This document shows, one piece after another, positions 1 to 8,704 of a stretch of 64,000 nucleotides of DNA. The notes beneath the pieces are model-generated. The model did no database searches. It was not told the DNA's origin and worked only from the letters and a program-made list of their open reading frames with translations. Both the position numbers and the translations under genes were made by a program. The DNA comes from Burkholderia cenocepacia (GTDB lineage Bacteria > Pseudomonadota > Gammaproteobacteria > Burkholderiales > Burkholderiaceae), in the NCBI RefSeq assembly GCF_014211915.1, contig NZ_CP060040.1, positions 186,001 through 250,000 of the forward strand. The letters are read 5' to 3'. Positions within the stretch are counted from its first letter, which is position 1. Every line of letters starts with the position of its first letter.

Positions 1-302
1 TTCGGCTGCGCGTCCTTGAGCTCCTGGTACACGTAGGCGATTTCCTGCACGAGCGTGGCCGTGACGAACACGAGCGGCAGGATCACGATCAGGATGATGA
101 GCGACATCGTGACGAGCGCGGCCAGGTTGCGCCGCTTGCCGAAGCGCGCGGCGAGCCAGCGTTGCACGGGCTGGAACAGGATCGCGAGAATGGTGCCCCA
201 GAAGACGGCGCCGGAAAACGGCGCGAGGATCCAGCACAGTCCGAAGGTGACCGCGAACAGCAGGAAGTAGAAGAATTTTTGGTGGTCTTGTCCGCTATCC
301 AT
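1..302 (-). CDS. AI-2E family transporter (PerM-like), N-terminal part only
   Basis: This reading frame starts with ATG at 300-302 and runs off the left edge, so only about 100 residues are visible. The start of the product reads MDSGQDHQKFFYFLLFAVTF. It has one hydrophobic segment around residues 10-35, a short basic loop (RFGKRRN) and a second hydrophobic segment around residues 60-85. That is the usual N-terminal layout of the AI-2E/PerM family of inner-membrane transporters (PF01594). Members are about 350 residues with eight membrane segments, and their substrates are mostly unknown. The family call rests on topology and sequence style; the rest of the gene lies outside the window. Confidence 0.7.
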   Translation of the reverse strand, partial: MDSGQDHQKFFYFLLFAVTFGLCWILAPFSGAVFWGTILAILFQPVQRWLAARFGKRRNLAALVTMSLIILIVILPLVFVTATLVQEIAYVYQELKDAQP

Positions 303-537
303 GGGTGGCATTCGCGCAGATTGATGCGTGGTTGGATTGAATCTCGTTGTCCCGCGCGCGATCGGTTCGCGAACGTCACGGGTTCGCGGCGCAACACGCC
401 GCCGGGCGGCCCATGCGGAGTATGCCCGCAAAGGTGCCGCCATCATAGCCGCTGCGAGAGACGCATGCGAAAACGCCGCGGCCGGGGCCGCGGCGCTGCC
501 GGGAAGCGAACGCGGCGCGAAGCCGCGTGCCGCATCG

Positions 538-1122
538 TCAGATGTTGAGCTTGGTGACCTTCGTGCCGTTCACCGACAGGTCGCCCATCAGGCCCGCGTT
601 GGTCAGGACCAGCACTTCCACCGGTGCGGTAGCCGTGTTGGAATCGACCGCGCCGTTCGCGCCGACCTTCACGACCGCGACCGACGCGTCGGCGCCGGCC
701 GACCAGCCGTCCGACTTGCGGAACGAGTCGAGTGCATCCTGCGTCATGAACAGGAACACGACCGCCTTCGACTGCGCGCCGGCCTGCAGGCCGACCGACA
801 GCGACGACGTGTTGTAGTAGCCGACGGTGCTGCCGCCGACACGCAGCGCGCCGTTGCCGGACTGGGCGCCGACGATGAAGCCGGCCTGCAGCACGTTCGG
901 GAACACGAGGACGCCGCGTGCTTTCGAGACGAGGTCGCGCGAACCCGGCACCGTCGAATACAGGCGCGACAGCGTTGCGTTCACGCTGGCGTCGATCGAC
1001 TGGCGCTTCGATGCACTGGCCGCGGCGCTATCGGGTTTGCCGGACGTGGTCGTGCAACCGGCGAGAGCGAGGCTGCCGAGCATCACGGCGGCGGCGGCTT
1101 TCATGGCGAGGGACTTCTGCAT
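538..1122 (-). CDS. YSC84/SYLF-domain lipoprotein
   Basis: Lipoprotein of 194 residues. The ATG at 1120-1122 is chosen because a good GAAGGAGA ribosome site lies just upstream and the signal sequence begins there. A hydrophobic stretch leads to the lipobox LALAGC, so the mature protein is probably lipid-anchored in the envelope. The body matches the SYLF (YSC84) domain: a KARGVLVFPNV segment, then an alternating Gly-rich beta region (GAQSGNGALRVGG), and later QAGAQSKAVVFLFMT. SYLF domains in eukaryotes bind phosphoinositides; the role of bacterial versions is not known. It lies alone, with a DUF883 gene upstream on the same strand. Confidence 0.8.
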   Translation of the reverse strand: MQKSLAMKAAAAVMLGSLALAGCTTTSGKPDSAAASASKRQSIDASVNATLSRLYSTVPGSRDLVSKARGVLVFPNVLQAGFIVGAQSGNGALRVGGSTVGYYNTSSLSVGLQAGAQSKAVVFLFMTQDALDSFRKSDGWSAGADASVAVVKVGANGAVDSNTATAPVEVLVLTNAGLMGDLSVNGTKVTKLNI

Positions 1123-1181
1123 GGCGGTTCTCCTTCGTTGTCTGATGGATGACGGGCGGGCGGCGGTGTACGCCGCCCCGT

Positions 1182-1568
1182 TCAACGGCGGGAAAGGAGC
1201 AGGCCCGCAACGAACGCAAGGCCCGCGACGACGCCGGCGGTTTGCCACGGGTTCTCGTGCACGACCTGCGATACGCGCTCGGCCGAATCGCGCAGTCGGG
1301 CGGCCGCGCTGCCCGACGCATAGTCGAGCGCGCCGCGCGCTTCATCGAGCCGGGATTGCACGCGCTTGCGCAGCGCGGCGATATCGCCATCGCCATCGTT
1401 TTTCAGCAGATCTTCCAGTTCGTCGACCAGCCCGCGCAGATCGTCGGTCACGTCGGCATGCAGGTCGCGGGCAGCCGCGCGCGTCGTGCGGCCCACGCGC
1501 CGGCCGGTGCGACGGATGTCGGACAGGCCGCGGTCCAGCTTGTGTTCGATCGAGTCGGTAAGCGCCAT
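1182..1568 (-). CDS. DUF883 (ElaB/YqjD-like) membrane-anchored stress protein
   Basis: Protein of 128 residues, starting at ATG 1566-1568 behind a near-consensus AAAGGAGGA ribosome site. The N-terminal two thirds is a charged helix (LRGLVDELEDLLKND, then RKRVQSRLDEARGAL), probably coiled-coil. The C-terminus is a single membrane segment (AGVVAGLAFVAGLLLSRR) preceded by VHENPWQTAGV. This is the plan of ElaB/YqjD/YgaM, C-tail-anchored inner-membrane proteins that in E. coli bind ribosomes in stationary phase. Function here is by family only. The strong ribosome site suggests high expression. Confidence 0.8.
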   Translation of the reverse strand: MALTDSIEHKLDRGLSDIRRTGRRVGRTTRAAARDLHADVTDDLRGLVDELEDLLKNDGDGDIAALRKRVQSRLDEARGALDYASGSAAARLRDSAERVSQVVHENPWQTAGVVAGLAFVAGLLLSRR

Positions 1569-1865
1569 GGTGTTTATCCTCCTTTGATTCCAGGCAATTT
1601 GAAGATAAGACGAATCCCAGCAACTGATGTGATTCACTTGATCCGATTGAGTTTCGAGACAAATTTTCAATTCGTCGGCAGGATCGCCGGGAAGCCCCGC
1701 CGCACGGGGCGACGCAGCGGTTGAAAAAATTTCGCGTTTCGCGGCGATACAGCGTGTCGAGCAGCAGGTCGCAGTGAAGGTCCGGTAAATATGGCGTCGC
1801 CAGGGGCGTCAGGTAAATAGTGCCATTGCAGGTTGGATGCTGATGCAAATGCACTACTCGACGCG

Positions 1866-3725
1866 TCATCGATGCGCACGATTTGTGCCCGGTGCCGGTT
1901 GCGTGGCGGCGTCGTCCAGCGCGAGGTCGATGACGACGGGATCGTGGTCCGACGAGCGGTAGGCGTCGGGTGCGTAATAAGCCGATCGTTGCGCGGACGT
2001 TTTGTAATCGGGCACGGGTTGCAAGACCACCGGTTCGTCCGCGTTGATGTGCCAGAACCGCACGGCCTTCACGCGCGCGGCGAGCGCCGGCGTGGCAAGC
2101 GCATGGTCGAGATTGCCGGCTTCGCCGCGAAATACGTAGCTGTACGCAGCATCGCCGACGAAGCGCACAACCAGGTTCGCGTAGCCGCGTGCTTCGAGCG
2201 TGCGAAGCGGGTCTTCCTTCGCATAACTGTTCAGATCGCCGATCAGCAGCACGCCGTCGGCCGCGATGCCCGTCGGCGAGGTGGCGAGCCAGTCGGCGAC
2301 GCGTGCGGCCGCCCGCGTGCGCGCCGCGTTCCAGCAGCCCTGGCCGTCGGACTGATCGAGATTGGCGCCGCTCGCATGCGGGCAGTTCTTCGACTTCAGG
2401 TGATTGACCGCGACGGTGAACGTGCGTATGCCGTCGATGCGCCGGAACGTCTGCGCGAGCGGCGGGCGGTGGCGGCCGCCGAGTGCGACGGTGACGGCGC
2501 GCCCGACCGGCTCGACCGTGCGGCTGTCGTACAGCAGCGCGACCGCGATCGCGTCGCGGCCCAGCCGCGCCGTGCCGGGATCGACTGCGCGCCAGCCGCC
2601 GCCGAGTTGCGCGGCGAGCCGGCGGATGGCGCTCGCGTCGCCGTGGCCGTTGTTCGCGATTTCCATCAGCCCGATCACGTCAGCGCGTAGCGCGCGCAAC
2701 GCCGCGACGATCTTCGCTTCCTGCCGCGCGAACGCGGCGGGCGTTTTCGCGCCGCGGTTGTCCGGCGCGTCGAATCCGCCGCCATGGCCGTCGCCGTTGA
2801 AATAATTGAAGACATTGAACGACACGATGCGCACGTCGGCATCGGGATGCCGGGCCGGTGGCGCGGGACGCGGGTTCGCCGCGGCATCGAACACGGGCGC
2901 CGCGCCGGCCACCGGTTGCAACCGCCATGCGCCGTAACGCCATTCGAGCACGCCTTCGACGCCGCGTACAGTGGTGCCCGCGCGCAGCGTGTTGGCGGCG
3001 CTCAGCGCGGGCGGCGGATAGCGGACGGTCGCAGGGTCGCGACGGCTCGAGCCGTCGTCGAGCACGATGCGGTTCAGTGCGTTGGCCGCGGCGTGCGCGG
3101 CAGCGTCGGCCGGCGGCGCGACCTGGGTCGGCACGCGCAGCCGGCCGTTGCTCAGCACGATGCTGCCGTAGCGACCGAGTGCGTAGGTATCGCTGACAGT
3201 CAGCGTTTGCGGCAGGCGTACGCGCATGGCTTCGTGCGCGGCCAGGACGGCGGGCGACGCGACGGGCAGCGTGAGCGTCGCCGGCGTGACCGTCTGCCCG
3301 CGTGCGCAAACGGCCATGCGGCCCGTCAGCGTAAATTGCGTCCGGCCATATTTCTCGTCGACCTTGCCGGTCAGATGCACGAGATCGCCGGGCGCCGCGT
3401 GCGCGTTCGGTGCGTAGACGAACAACCCTTCCGGGACGCCCGGCCGGCGCTGCCGCTGCGCGTCGGCCTGCTGGACGAAGAAGCCGCCCAGGCCGTCGGC
3501 GCCGCCGAACGCCGCGGTGACGACCGCTTCGATCGACGTCGTTTGCCCGGCGAACGGCGACGGCCCGCTCCCGCGCCGGAGCTCGGCAATCGCCGTGGCT
3601 GCACCGCCGCAGCCGCTGCTGACCGGCAGCGCGGCGGCGGCCGGCCAAGCGAGGAGCGCCACGGACAGCACGGCGGACAACACCACGAACAGTGCAGCGG
3701 CAGAGAGGGGAAGCGGGCGTGACAT
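1866..3725 (-). CDS. Secreted endonuclease/exonuclease/phosphatase-family nuclease (ExeM/NucH-like)
   Basis: 619-residue protein starting at ATG 3723-3725. It opens with a signal peptide (MSRPLPLSAAALFVVLSAVL, then an AWPAAAALP cleavage region). An N-terminal OB-fold region of about 100-300 residues includes PGDLVHLTGKVDEKYGRTQF. The EEP nuclease domain follows from about residue 320: RIVSFNVFNYFNGDGHGGGF, GLMEIANNG (metal-binding Glu), TVAVNHLKSKNC, LLIGDLNSYAKEDP (catalytic Asp/Asn) and YRSSDHDPVVIDL (catalytic SDH). This is the layout of extracellular DNases such as Shewanella ExeM. Likely role is degradation of extracellular DNA. The ribosome site before this ATG is weak, so the exact start is less certain than the family. 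Confidence 0.85.
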   Translation of the reverse strand: MSRPLPLSAAALFVVLSAVLSVALLAWPAAAALPVSSGCGGAATAIAELRRGSGPSPFAGQTTSIEAVVTAAFGGADGLGGFFVQQADAQRQRRPGVPEGLFVYAPNAHAAPGDLVHLTGKVDEKYGRTQFTLTGRMAVCARGQTVTPATLTLPVASPAVLAAHEAMRVRLPQTLTVSDTYALGRYGSIVLSNGRLRVPTQVAPPADAAAHAAANALNRIVLDDGSSRRDPATVRYPPPALSAANTLRAGTTVRGVEGVLEWRYGAWRLQPVAGAAPVFDAAANPRPAPPARHPDADVRIVSFNVFNYFNGDGHGGGFDAPDNRGAKTPAAFARQEAKIVAALRALRADVIGLMEIANNGHGDASAIRRLAAQLGGGWRAVDPGTARLGRDAIAVALLYDSRTVEPVGRAVTVALGGRHRPPLAQTFRRIDGIRTFTVAVNHLKSKNCPHASGANLDQSDGQGCWNAARTRAAARVADWLATSPTGIAADGVLLIGDLNSYAKEDPLRTLEARGYANLVVRFVGDAAYSYVFRGEAGNLDHALATPALAARVKAVRFWHINADEPVVLQPVPDYKTSAQRSAYYAPDAYRSSDHDPVVIDLALDDAATQPAPGTNRAHR

Positions 3726-3931
3726 GAGACGGTCCACAGGATGAAAATCCGACAGTTCGGGACCGCATCTTGAAGGCAAAATGTCAGGCTGCGGCCGAAA
3801 TGGCCGTCCGGCCAGTGCCGGTTGGCCAACGATGCGGCAAGCCGCCCCGCGGCTGTTACGCTTTCGCACCGGGCGTCGTGTGCCGCTCGCCCGGCGCATG
3901 TCGCCGCGCCCCGTCCCCACAGGAGAAATCC

Positions 3932-4285
3932 ATGTCTTACATGCTGTTGATTGTCGAACCGACCGAACAGCGCGCCGAGCGCGCGCTCGACGAAGGCCAG
4001 GCGCTTTATGCGCGGATGGTCGATTTCGCCGAGTCGCTGAAGGCGCGCGGCGTGCTGCGCGGCGTCGAGTCGCTGGAGCGCTCCGAACGCGGCACGCGCG
4101 TGCAGGTGCGCGACGGCGAGACGCGGCTGCTCGACGGCCCGTTCGCCGAGGCGAAGGAGATGGTCGGCGGCTTCTTCCTCGTCGACGTCCCCACGCGCGA
4201 GGAAGCAATCGAGATCGCGCGCCAGTGCCCGGCCGCGCAATGGTGCACGGTCGAGGTGCGCGCGGTCGGCCCGTGCTTCCTGTGA
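3932..4285 (+). CDS. YciI/DGPF-domain protein
   Basis: 117 residues, from an ATG preceded by ACAGGAGAAATCC. It shows the DGPF signature (RLLDGPFAEAKEMVGGFFLVD), which defines the YCII-related family (PF03795), a dimeric ferredoxin-like fold with no settled activity. It is the first gene of a four-gene plus-strand group: DGPF, DGPF, VOC and ECF sigma factor. This association is the usual context of ECF42 sigma factors, where DGPF proteins are thought to be targets or partners of the sigma factor. No catalytic assignment is possible from sequence. Confidence 0.85.
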   Translation: MSYMLLIVEPTEQRAERALDEGQALYARMVDFAESLKARGVLRGVESLERSERGTRVQVRDGETRLLDGPFAEAKEMVGGFFLVDVPTREEAIEIARQCPAAQWCTVEVRAVGPCFL

Positions 4286-4410
4286 ACGTCGCGACTCGGT
4301 ATTTACCCTGATTTGTCGTGGCGTGTGTCGATCCGGCCGTCTTTCGTCCGTCGTCCGGATAAGGCGCCGCGGAACGGGCGCCGTCTTCCACCGACGACAT
4401 GGAGTAAACG

Positions 4411-4830
4411 ATGCGATTCATGATCATGATCCGGGCGAACGCCGTCAGCGAATCCGACGCGTTGCCGGACAACCGGCTGGTCGAGGCCATGACGGTCTAT
4501 CACGAGGAACTGGCGAAGGCCGGCGTGCTGCTCGACGCCAACGGCCTGAGGCCGAGCGCCCACGGCTGGCGGGTACGCTACACCGGCGGCAAGGGCACGG
4601 TGATCGATGGCCCGTTCGCCGAAACGAAGGAACTGATCGCCGGCTATACGCTGATCCAGGTGCGCTCGCGCGACGAGGCGCTCGCATGGACGCGCCGGTT
4701 CCCCGCGCCGTTCGGCGCCGAGCTCGATTGCGAGATCGAGGTGCGGCCGCTGTTCGAGCTCGACGACCTCACGCCGAGCGACGCGGTCGAGCGGTTCCGC
4801 GATCTCCACGTCGGCCGCAGCCACGCCTGA
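4411..4830 (+). CDS. YciI/DGPF-domain protein, second copy
   Basis: 139 residues. It begins MRFMIMIRANA and contains the DGPF-type motif GTVIDGPFAETKELIAGYTL, then a region resembling RSRDEALAWTRRFPAPFG. The C-terminus carries about 20 extra residues compared with the first DGPF gene (FELDDLTPSDAVERFRDLHV). It is a diverged paralogue of the neighbour at 3932-4285, and only 26 bp separate it from the VOC gene that follows. Together with the sigma gene this looks like one transcription unit. Function unknown. Confidence 0.85.
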   Translation: MRFMIMIRANAVSESDALPDNRLVEAMTVYHEELAKAGVLLDANGLRPSAHGWRVRYTGGKGTVIDGPFAETKELIAGYTLIQVRSRDEALAWTRRFPAPFGAELDCEIEVRPLFELDDLTPSDAVERFRDLHVGRSHA

Positions 4831-4856
4831 ATCCAACCTCACCGGGAGCACCCGTC

Positions 4857-5273
4857 ATGCACAAGATGGTTTTCATCAACCTGCCGGTAGCCGACCTGCC
4901 GCGCGCGAAGACGTTCTACCAGGCGCTCGGCTTCGAGGTCGTGCCGGCCTATACCAACGAGCAGGCCGCGTGCATCCAGATCAGCGACACGATCTTCGCG
5001 ATGCTGCTCGTGCGGCCGTTTTTCCAGACCTTCACCGACAAGACCATCATCGATCCGGCGACGCACATCCAGGTGCTGTCGTGCCTGTCGTGCGACAGCC
5101 GCGCCGAAGTCGACACGCTCGTCGCGAAGGCGCTGGCGGCCGGCGGGGCTGCGCCGCAGGCGCCGCGCGAGTACCCGAACATGTACGGCCACGGGTTCAC
5201 CGATCCGGACGGCCATACGTGGGAGCTGATGGCCATGCCGCTGGATGCGTCGGCCCAGGGGCAGGCGTCGTGA
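4857..5273 (+). CDS. VOC-family (glyoxalase/bleomycin resistance-like) protein
   Basis: 138 residues with a start behind ACCGGGAGCACCCGTC. The beta-alpha-beta-beta-beta modules of the vicinal oxygen chelate fold are visible: MVFINLPVADLPRAKTFYQA with ALGFEVVPAYTNEQ, and in the second half HGFTDPDGHTWELMAM, which carries the usual metal-side Glu. It is closest in style to the PhnB/YaeR type of lactoylglutathione-lyase-like protein; the substrate cannot be read from the sequence. Its TGA overlaps the GTG start of the downstream sigma-factor gene (5270), so the two are probably translationally coupled. Confidence 0.85.
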   Translation: MHKMVFINLPVADLPRAKTFYQALGFEVVPAYTNEQAACIQISDTIFAMLLVRPFFQTFTDKTIIDPATHIQVLSCLSCDSRAEVDTLVAKALAAGGAAPQAPREYPNMYGHGFTDPDGHTWELMAMPLDASAQGQAS

Positions 5274-6538
5274 CGCATGAGGCGACGCATCGTGCGATCG
5301 AAGCGGTCTGGCGAATCGAGGCGCCGAAAATCATCGCGCGGGCCGCGCGCGTGGTGCGCGACGTCGGCGTGGCCGAGGAACTGGCGCAGGACACGCTCGT
5401 CGCGGCGCTCGAGCACTGGCCCGTCGACGGCGTGCCCGACAACCCGGCCGCCTGGCTGATGACGGCCGTGAAGCGGCGCGCGCTCGACCGGGTCCGGCAG
5501 GAGTCGCTTCATGCGGCGAAGCGCGACCAGCTCGGCCACGAGATGGACGCGCTCGAGGCGCACGTCGTCCCCGACATCGCGGACGCGATCGCCGATGCGG
5601 GCGACGACGACATCGGCGACGACCTGCTGCGGCTGATCTTCACGTCGTGCCACCCGGTGCTGTCGACCGACGCGCGCGTCGCGCTGACGCTGCGGCTGCT
5701 CGGCGGGCTGACGACGGGCGAGATCGCGCGCGCGTTCCTGACGCCGGAGCCGACGATCGCGCAGCGGATCGTGCGCGCGAAGCGCACGCTCGCGGCGGCC
5801 CACGTGCCGTTCGAGGTGCCGGCCGCCGACGCGCGGCCGGCGCGGCTCGCGTCCGTGCTCGAAGTGATCTACCTCGTGTTCAACGAAGGCCATGCGGCGA
5901 CGGCGGGCGACGACTGGATGCGTCCGGCGCTGTGCGACGAGGCGTTGCGCCTCGGCCGCGTGCTGGCCGGGCTCGCGCCGGACGAAAGCGAAGTGCTCGG
6001 GCTCGTCGCGCTGATGGAACTGCAGGCGTCGCGCATGCATGCCCGCGTCGACGCGCAGGGCCGGCCCGTGCTGCTGCTCGACCAGGACCGCAGCCGCTGG
6101 GATCCGTTGCTGATCCGGCGCGGCCTCGCGGCGCTGGAGCGGGCGACGAAGCTCGGCGGCGTGCGCGGGCCGTATGCGCTGCAGGCCGCGCTCGCCGCGT
6201 GCCATGCGCGTGCGCGGCAGGCGGCGGACACGGACTGGGCGCAGATCGTCGCGCTGTATGACGCGCTCGCCGAAGTCGCGCCGTCGCCGGTCGTCGAACT
6301 CAATCGCGCGGTGGCGGTGGGGATGGCGTTCGGGCCGGCCGCGGCGCTCGAACTTGTCGACGTGCTGCGCGACGATCCGGCGCTCGCGCGCTATCACTGG
6401 CTGCCGAGCGTGCGCGGCGATCTGCTCGCGAAGCTCGGCCGTGCCGACGAGGCGAAGCTGGAGTTCCGCCGCGCGGCGGAGTTGACGCGCAACGAACGCG
6501 AGCGCGAATTGCTGCTCAAGCGTGCGATGGATGCGTGA
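5270..6538 (+). CDS. ECF42-type RNA polymerase sigma factor with long C-terminal extension
   Basis: 422 residues from a GTG start that overlaps the preceding stop. The sigma-2 region is near residues 20-80 (VAEELAQDTLVAALEHWP and NPAAWLMTAVKRRALDRVR). Sigma-4 with its helix-turn-helix is near 140-180 (LLGGLTTGEIARAFLTPEPT). The remaining 230 or so residues form an extension of helical repeats (AALERATKLGG, then ADEAKLEFRRAAELTRNERE), TPR-like. A core ECF sigma is only about 180 residues. The extension and the DGPF/YciI genes upstream are the hallmarks of the ECF42 group, which lacks a classical anti-sigma factor. No anti-sigma gene is seen here. Confidence 0.85.
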   Translation: MTHEATHRAIEAVWRIEAPKIIARAARVVRDVGVAEELAQDTLVAALEHWPVDGVPDNPAAWLMTAVKRRALDRVRQESLHAAKRDQLGHEMDALEAHVVPDIADAIADAGDDDIGDDLLRLIFTSCHPVLSTDARVALTLRLLGGLTTGEIARAFLTPEPTIAQRIVRAKRTLAAAHVPFEVPAADARPARLASVLEVIYLVFNEGHAATAGDDWMRPALCDEALRLGRVLAGLAPDESEVLGLVALMELQASRMHARVDAQGRPVLLLDQDRSRWDPLLIRRGLAALERATKLGGVRGPYALQAALAACHARARQAADTDWAQIVALYDALAEVAPSPVVELNRAVAVGMAFGPAAALELVDVLRDDPALARYHWLPSVRGDLLAKLGRADEAKLEFRRAAELTRNERERELLLKRAMDA

Positions 6539-6791
6539 CGCGGCGCCGTATGCCGTATCCCATGCCGCACGCCGCACCACGCATGACGATCGCGCCCAGC
6601 CCATCTTCTCGACCGTCCGCTCACCGCCCCGCGCAGCACGCTATCGCCCGCATTGAAAAAGCCTATTGGGGGATGCGAACTTGAGCGCCTAGATTGAAGA
6701 GCACGATGCGCGCCCGGCGCAAGCATCGTTCCCCACATATCTGATCGGCCCGGCGTCGCACGCGGCCGCGCCGACTCGAACGGAGGCGCAA

Positions 6792-7214
6792 ATGGCTCAG
6801 CTCAAGGGCAGCAAAACCGAAGAGAACCTGAAGGCCGCATTCGCGGGCGAATCGCAGGCGAACCGGCGCTATCTGTATTTCGCTTCGAAGGCCGACGTCG
6901 AGGGGCAGAACGATGTCGCCGCGCTGTTCCGCTCGACCGCCGAAGGCGAAACCGGCCATGCGCACGGCCATCTCGAATACCTGGAAGCCGTCGGCGATCC
7001 GGCCACGGGCTTGCCGTTCGGTTCGTCGCGGCTGAATCTCGAATCGGCGATCGCCGGCGAAACGCACGAATACACCGACATGTATCCGGGCATGGCGAAG
7101 ACCGCGCGCGACGAAGGGTTCGACGAAATCGCGAACTGGTTCGAGACGCTCGCGAAGGCCGAACGCAGCCACGCGAACCGCTACACGAAGGCGCTGGACA
7201 GTCTCGTCGACTGA
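6792..7214 (+). CDS. Rubrerythrin-family diiron protein without a rubredoxin domain
   Basis: 140 residues, starting at an ATG preceded by CGAACGGAGGCGCAA. The four-helix ferritin-like fold carries the expected carboxylate ligands: the first helix has [17 protein letters not shown], the second [14 protein letters not shown], the third [17 protein letters not shown] and the fourth [15 protein letters not shown]. There is no CxxC pair anywhere, so the C-terminal rubredoxin-like domain of classical rubrerythrin is missing. Likely role is peroxide reduction, with electrons delivered by a partner. The downstream Fe-S protein is a candidate donor, and the three genes (this, Fe-S protein, DUF3501) form a recurrent group in proteobacteria. 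Confidence 0.9.
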   Translation: MAQLKGSKTEENLKAAFAGESQANRRYLYFASKADVEGQNDVAALFRSTAEGETGHAHGHLEYLEAVGDPATGLPFGSSRLNLESAIAGETHEYTDMYPGMAKTARDEGFDEIANWFETLAKAERSHANRYTKALDSLVD

Positions 7215-7279
7215 CGGGCCGCCGCGGGCCGCACGGCAGCCCCGTGCGACCGGCACGCGGCCGGCTGTTCGTTCCGTCG

Positions 7280-7300
7280 CCGCCCGCACCGTGCGGGCGG
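7280..7300. other. GC-rich hairpin between rubrerythrin and Fe-S protein genes
   Basis: A nine-base-pair perfect stem (CCGCCCGCA paired with TGCGGGCGG) with a three-base loop lies 65 bp past the rubrerythrin stop and 39 bp before the next start. It has no T-run, so it is more likely an mRNA stability or attenuation element that lowers readthrough than a full terminator. Function is inferred. Confidence 0.35.
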
Positions 7301-7338
7301 TGCGCTTGCGCACATGCGCGCCACGCGGGAGCGCCCCC

Positions 7339-8676
7339 ATGCCCCACAAGGAAGGCAGTCTCGAAGCGCCGACCCGGCATCCGCTCGACTGGCAGTCCGA
7401 AGCGTTCTACGACCAGGCGGCGATCGATGCGGAGATGACGCGCGTATTCGACATATGCGCCGGCTGCCGGCGCTGCGTGTCGCTGTGCGGCGCGTTTCCG
7501 GCGCTGTTCGATCTGGTCGACGACACGCCGACGGGCGACATCGAGGAAGTGCCGAAGGCCGCGTTCGGCAAGATCGTCGACCAGTGCTATCTGTGCGACC
7601 TCTGCTACATGACGAAATGCCCGTACGTGCCGCCGCACGCGTGGAACGTCGATTTCCCGCACCTGATGCTGCGCGGCAAGGCCGCGCGTTACAAACGCGG
7701 CGAAGCGACGTTGCGCGACAAGGTGCTGTCGAATACCGATGCGCTCGGCCATTTCGCGGGCATTCCGGTCGTCACGCAGGCGGTCAACGCGGTGAACCGC
7801 ACGCCGCCCGCGCGCCACGCGCTCGAAGCGGCGCTCGGTGTCGATCGTCATGCGTGGCTGCCGGAATTCGCGCCGCGCAAGTTCCGGCGCGCCGCCAGAC
7901 GTTCGGACAACCCGCCCGTGCGCGACGGCGAACGCACGCCCGGCAAGGTCGCGATCTATGCGACCTGCTACGTGAATTTCAACGAGCCGGGAATCGGCCA
8001 CGACCTGCTCGCGATCCTCGCGCACAACGAGATCCCGTACGAACTCGTCTCGCGCGAAGCGTGCTGCGGGATGCCGCTGCTCGAGCAAGGCAATCTCGAC
8101 GGCGTCGCCGCGAAGCAGGCCATCAACATCCCGGTGCTCGAGCGCTACGCGCGCGAAGGCTATGCGTTGATCGGCGCGATTCCGAGCTGCGTGCTGATGT
8201 ACAAGAGCGAGCTGCCGCTGATGTTCCCCGGCGACGCAGCCGTGCGCGCGGTGGCCGACGCGTTCTGGGACCCGTTCGAATACGTGATCGCGCGGCATCG
8301 CGACGGGTTGCTCAAGACCGATTTCAAGACCGGCCTCGGCACCGTGTCGTATCACGTGCCGTGCCATGCGCGCGTGCAGAACATCGGCCGCAAGACGGCC
8401 GATGCGCTGTCGCTCGTGCCCGATACGCGGGTGAACGTCGTCGAGCGTTGCTCGGGCCACGCGGGCACGTTCGGCGTGAAGAAGGAATTTCATGCGGATG
8501 CGATGCGGATCGGCGCGCCGGTGTTCAAGGCGATGGCCGAGCCGCGGCCGGATGTGGTGTCGTCCGACTGCGCGCTCGCCGGGCATCACATCGTGCAGGG
8601 CATCGACGAGAAGGGGCTGCCGCAAGCGCCGCTCGCGCATCCGCTGACGCTGCTGCGCCGCGCGTACGGCATCTGA
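7339..8676 (+). CDS. GlpC/HdrD-like iron-sulfur protein of the rubrerythrin group
   Basis: 445 residues from the ATG after GCGGGAGCGCCCCC. Two 4Fe-4S ferredoxin motifs are near residues 38-100: CAGCRRCVSLCGAFP and CYLCDLCYMTKCPYVPP. Two Cys-rich HdrD/GlpC-type segments follow: ATCYVNFNEPG with REACCGMPLL, and YHVPCHARVQN with VERCSGHAGTFG. In the second segment the usual CCG is CSG, so the second noncanonical cluster site differs from the consensus. The protein probably passes electrons between quinone or flavin donors and the diiron protein encoded upstream. No membrane segments are seen. Transcription towards the DUF3501 gene is now interrupted by a tnpB element. Confidence 0.85.
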   Translation: MPHKEGSLEAPTRHPLDWQSEAFYDQAAIDAEMTRVFDICAGCRRCVSLCGAFPALFDLVDDTPTGDIEEVPKAAFGKIVDQCYLCDLCYMTKCPYVPPHAWNVDFPHLMLRGKAARYKRGEATLRDKVLSNTDALGHFAGIPVVTQAVNAVNRTPPARHALEAALGVDRHAWLPEFAPRKFRRAARRSDNPPVRDGERTPGKVAIYATCYVNFNEPGIGHDLLAILAHNEIPYELVSREACCGMPLLEQGNLDGVAAKQAINIPVLERYAREGYALIGAIPSCVLMYKSELPLMFPGDAAVRAVADAFWDPFEYVIARHRDGLLKTDFKTGLGTVSYHVPCHARVQNIGRKTADALSLVPDTRVNVVERCSGHAGTFGVKKEFHADAMRIGAPVFKAMAEPRPDVVSSDCALAGHHIVQGIDEKGLPQAPLAHPLTLLRRAYGI

Positions 8677-8704
8677 GCCGCTGCCGGCCATCCACGAGGA
8701 CATC

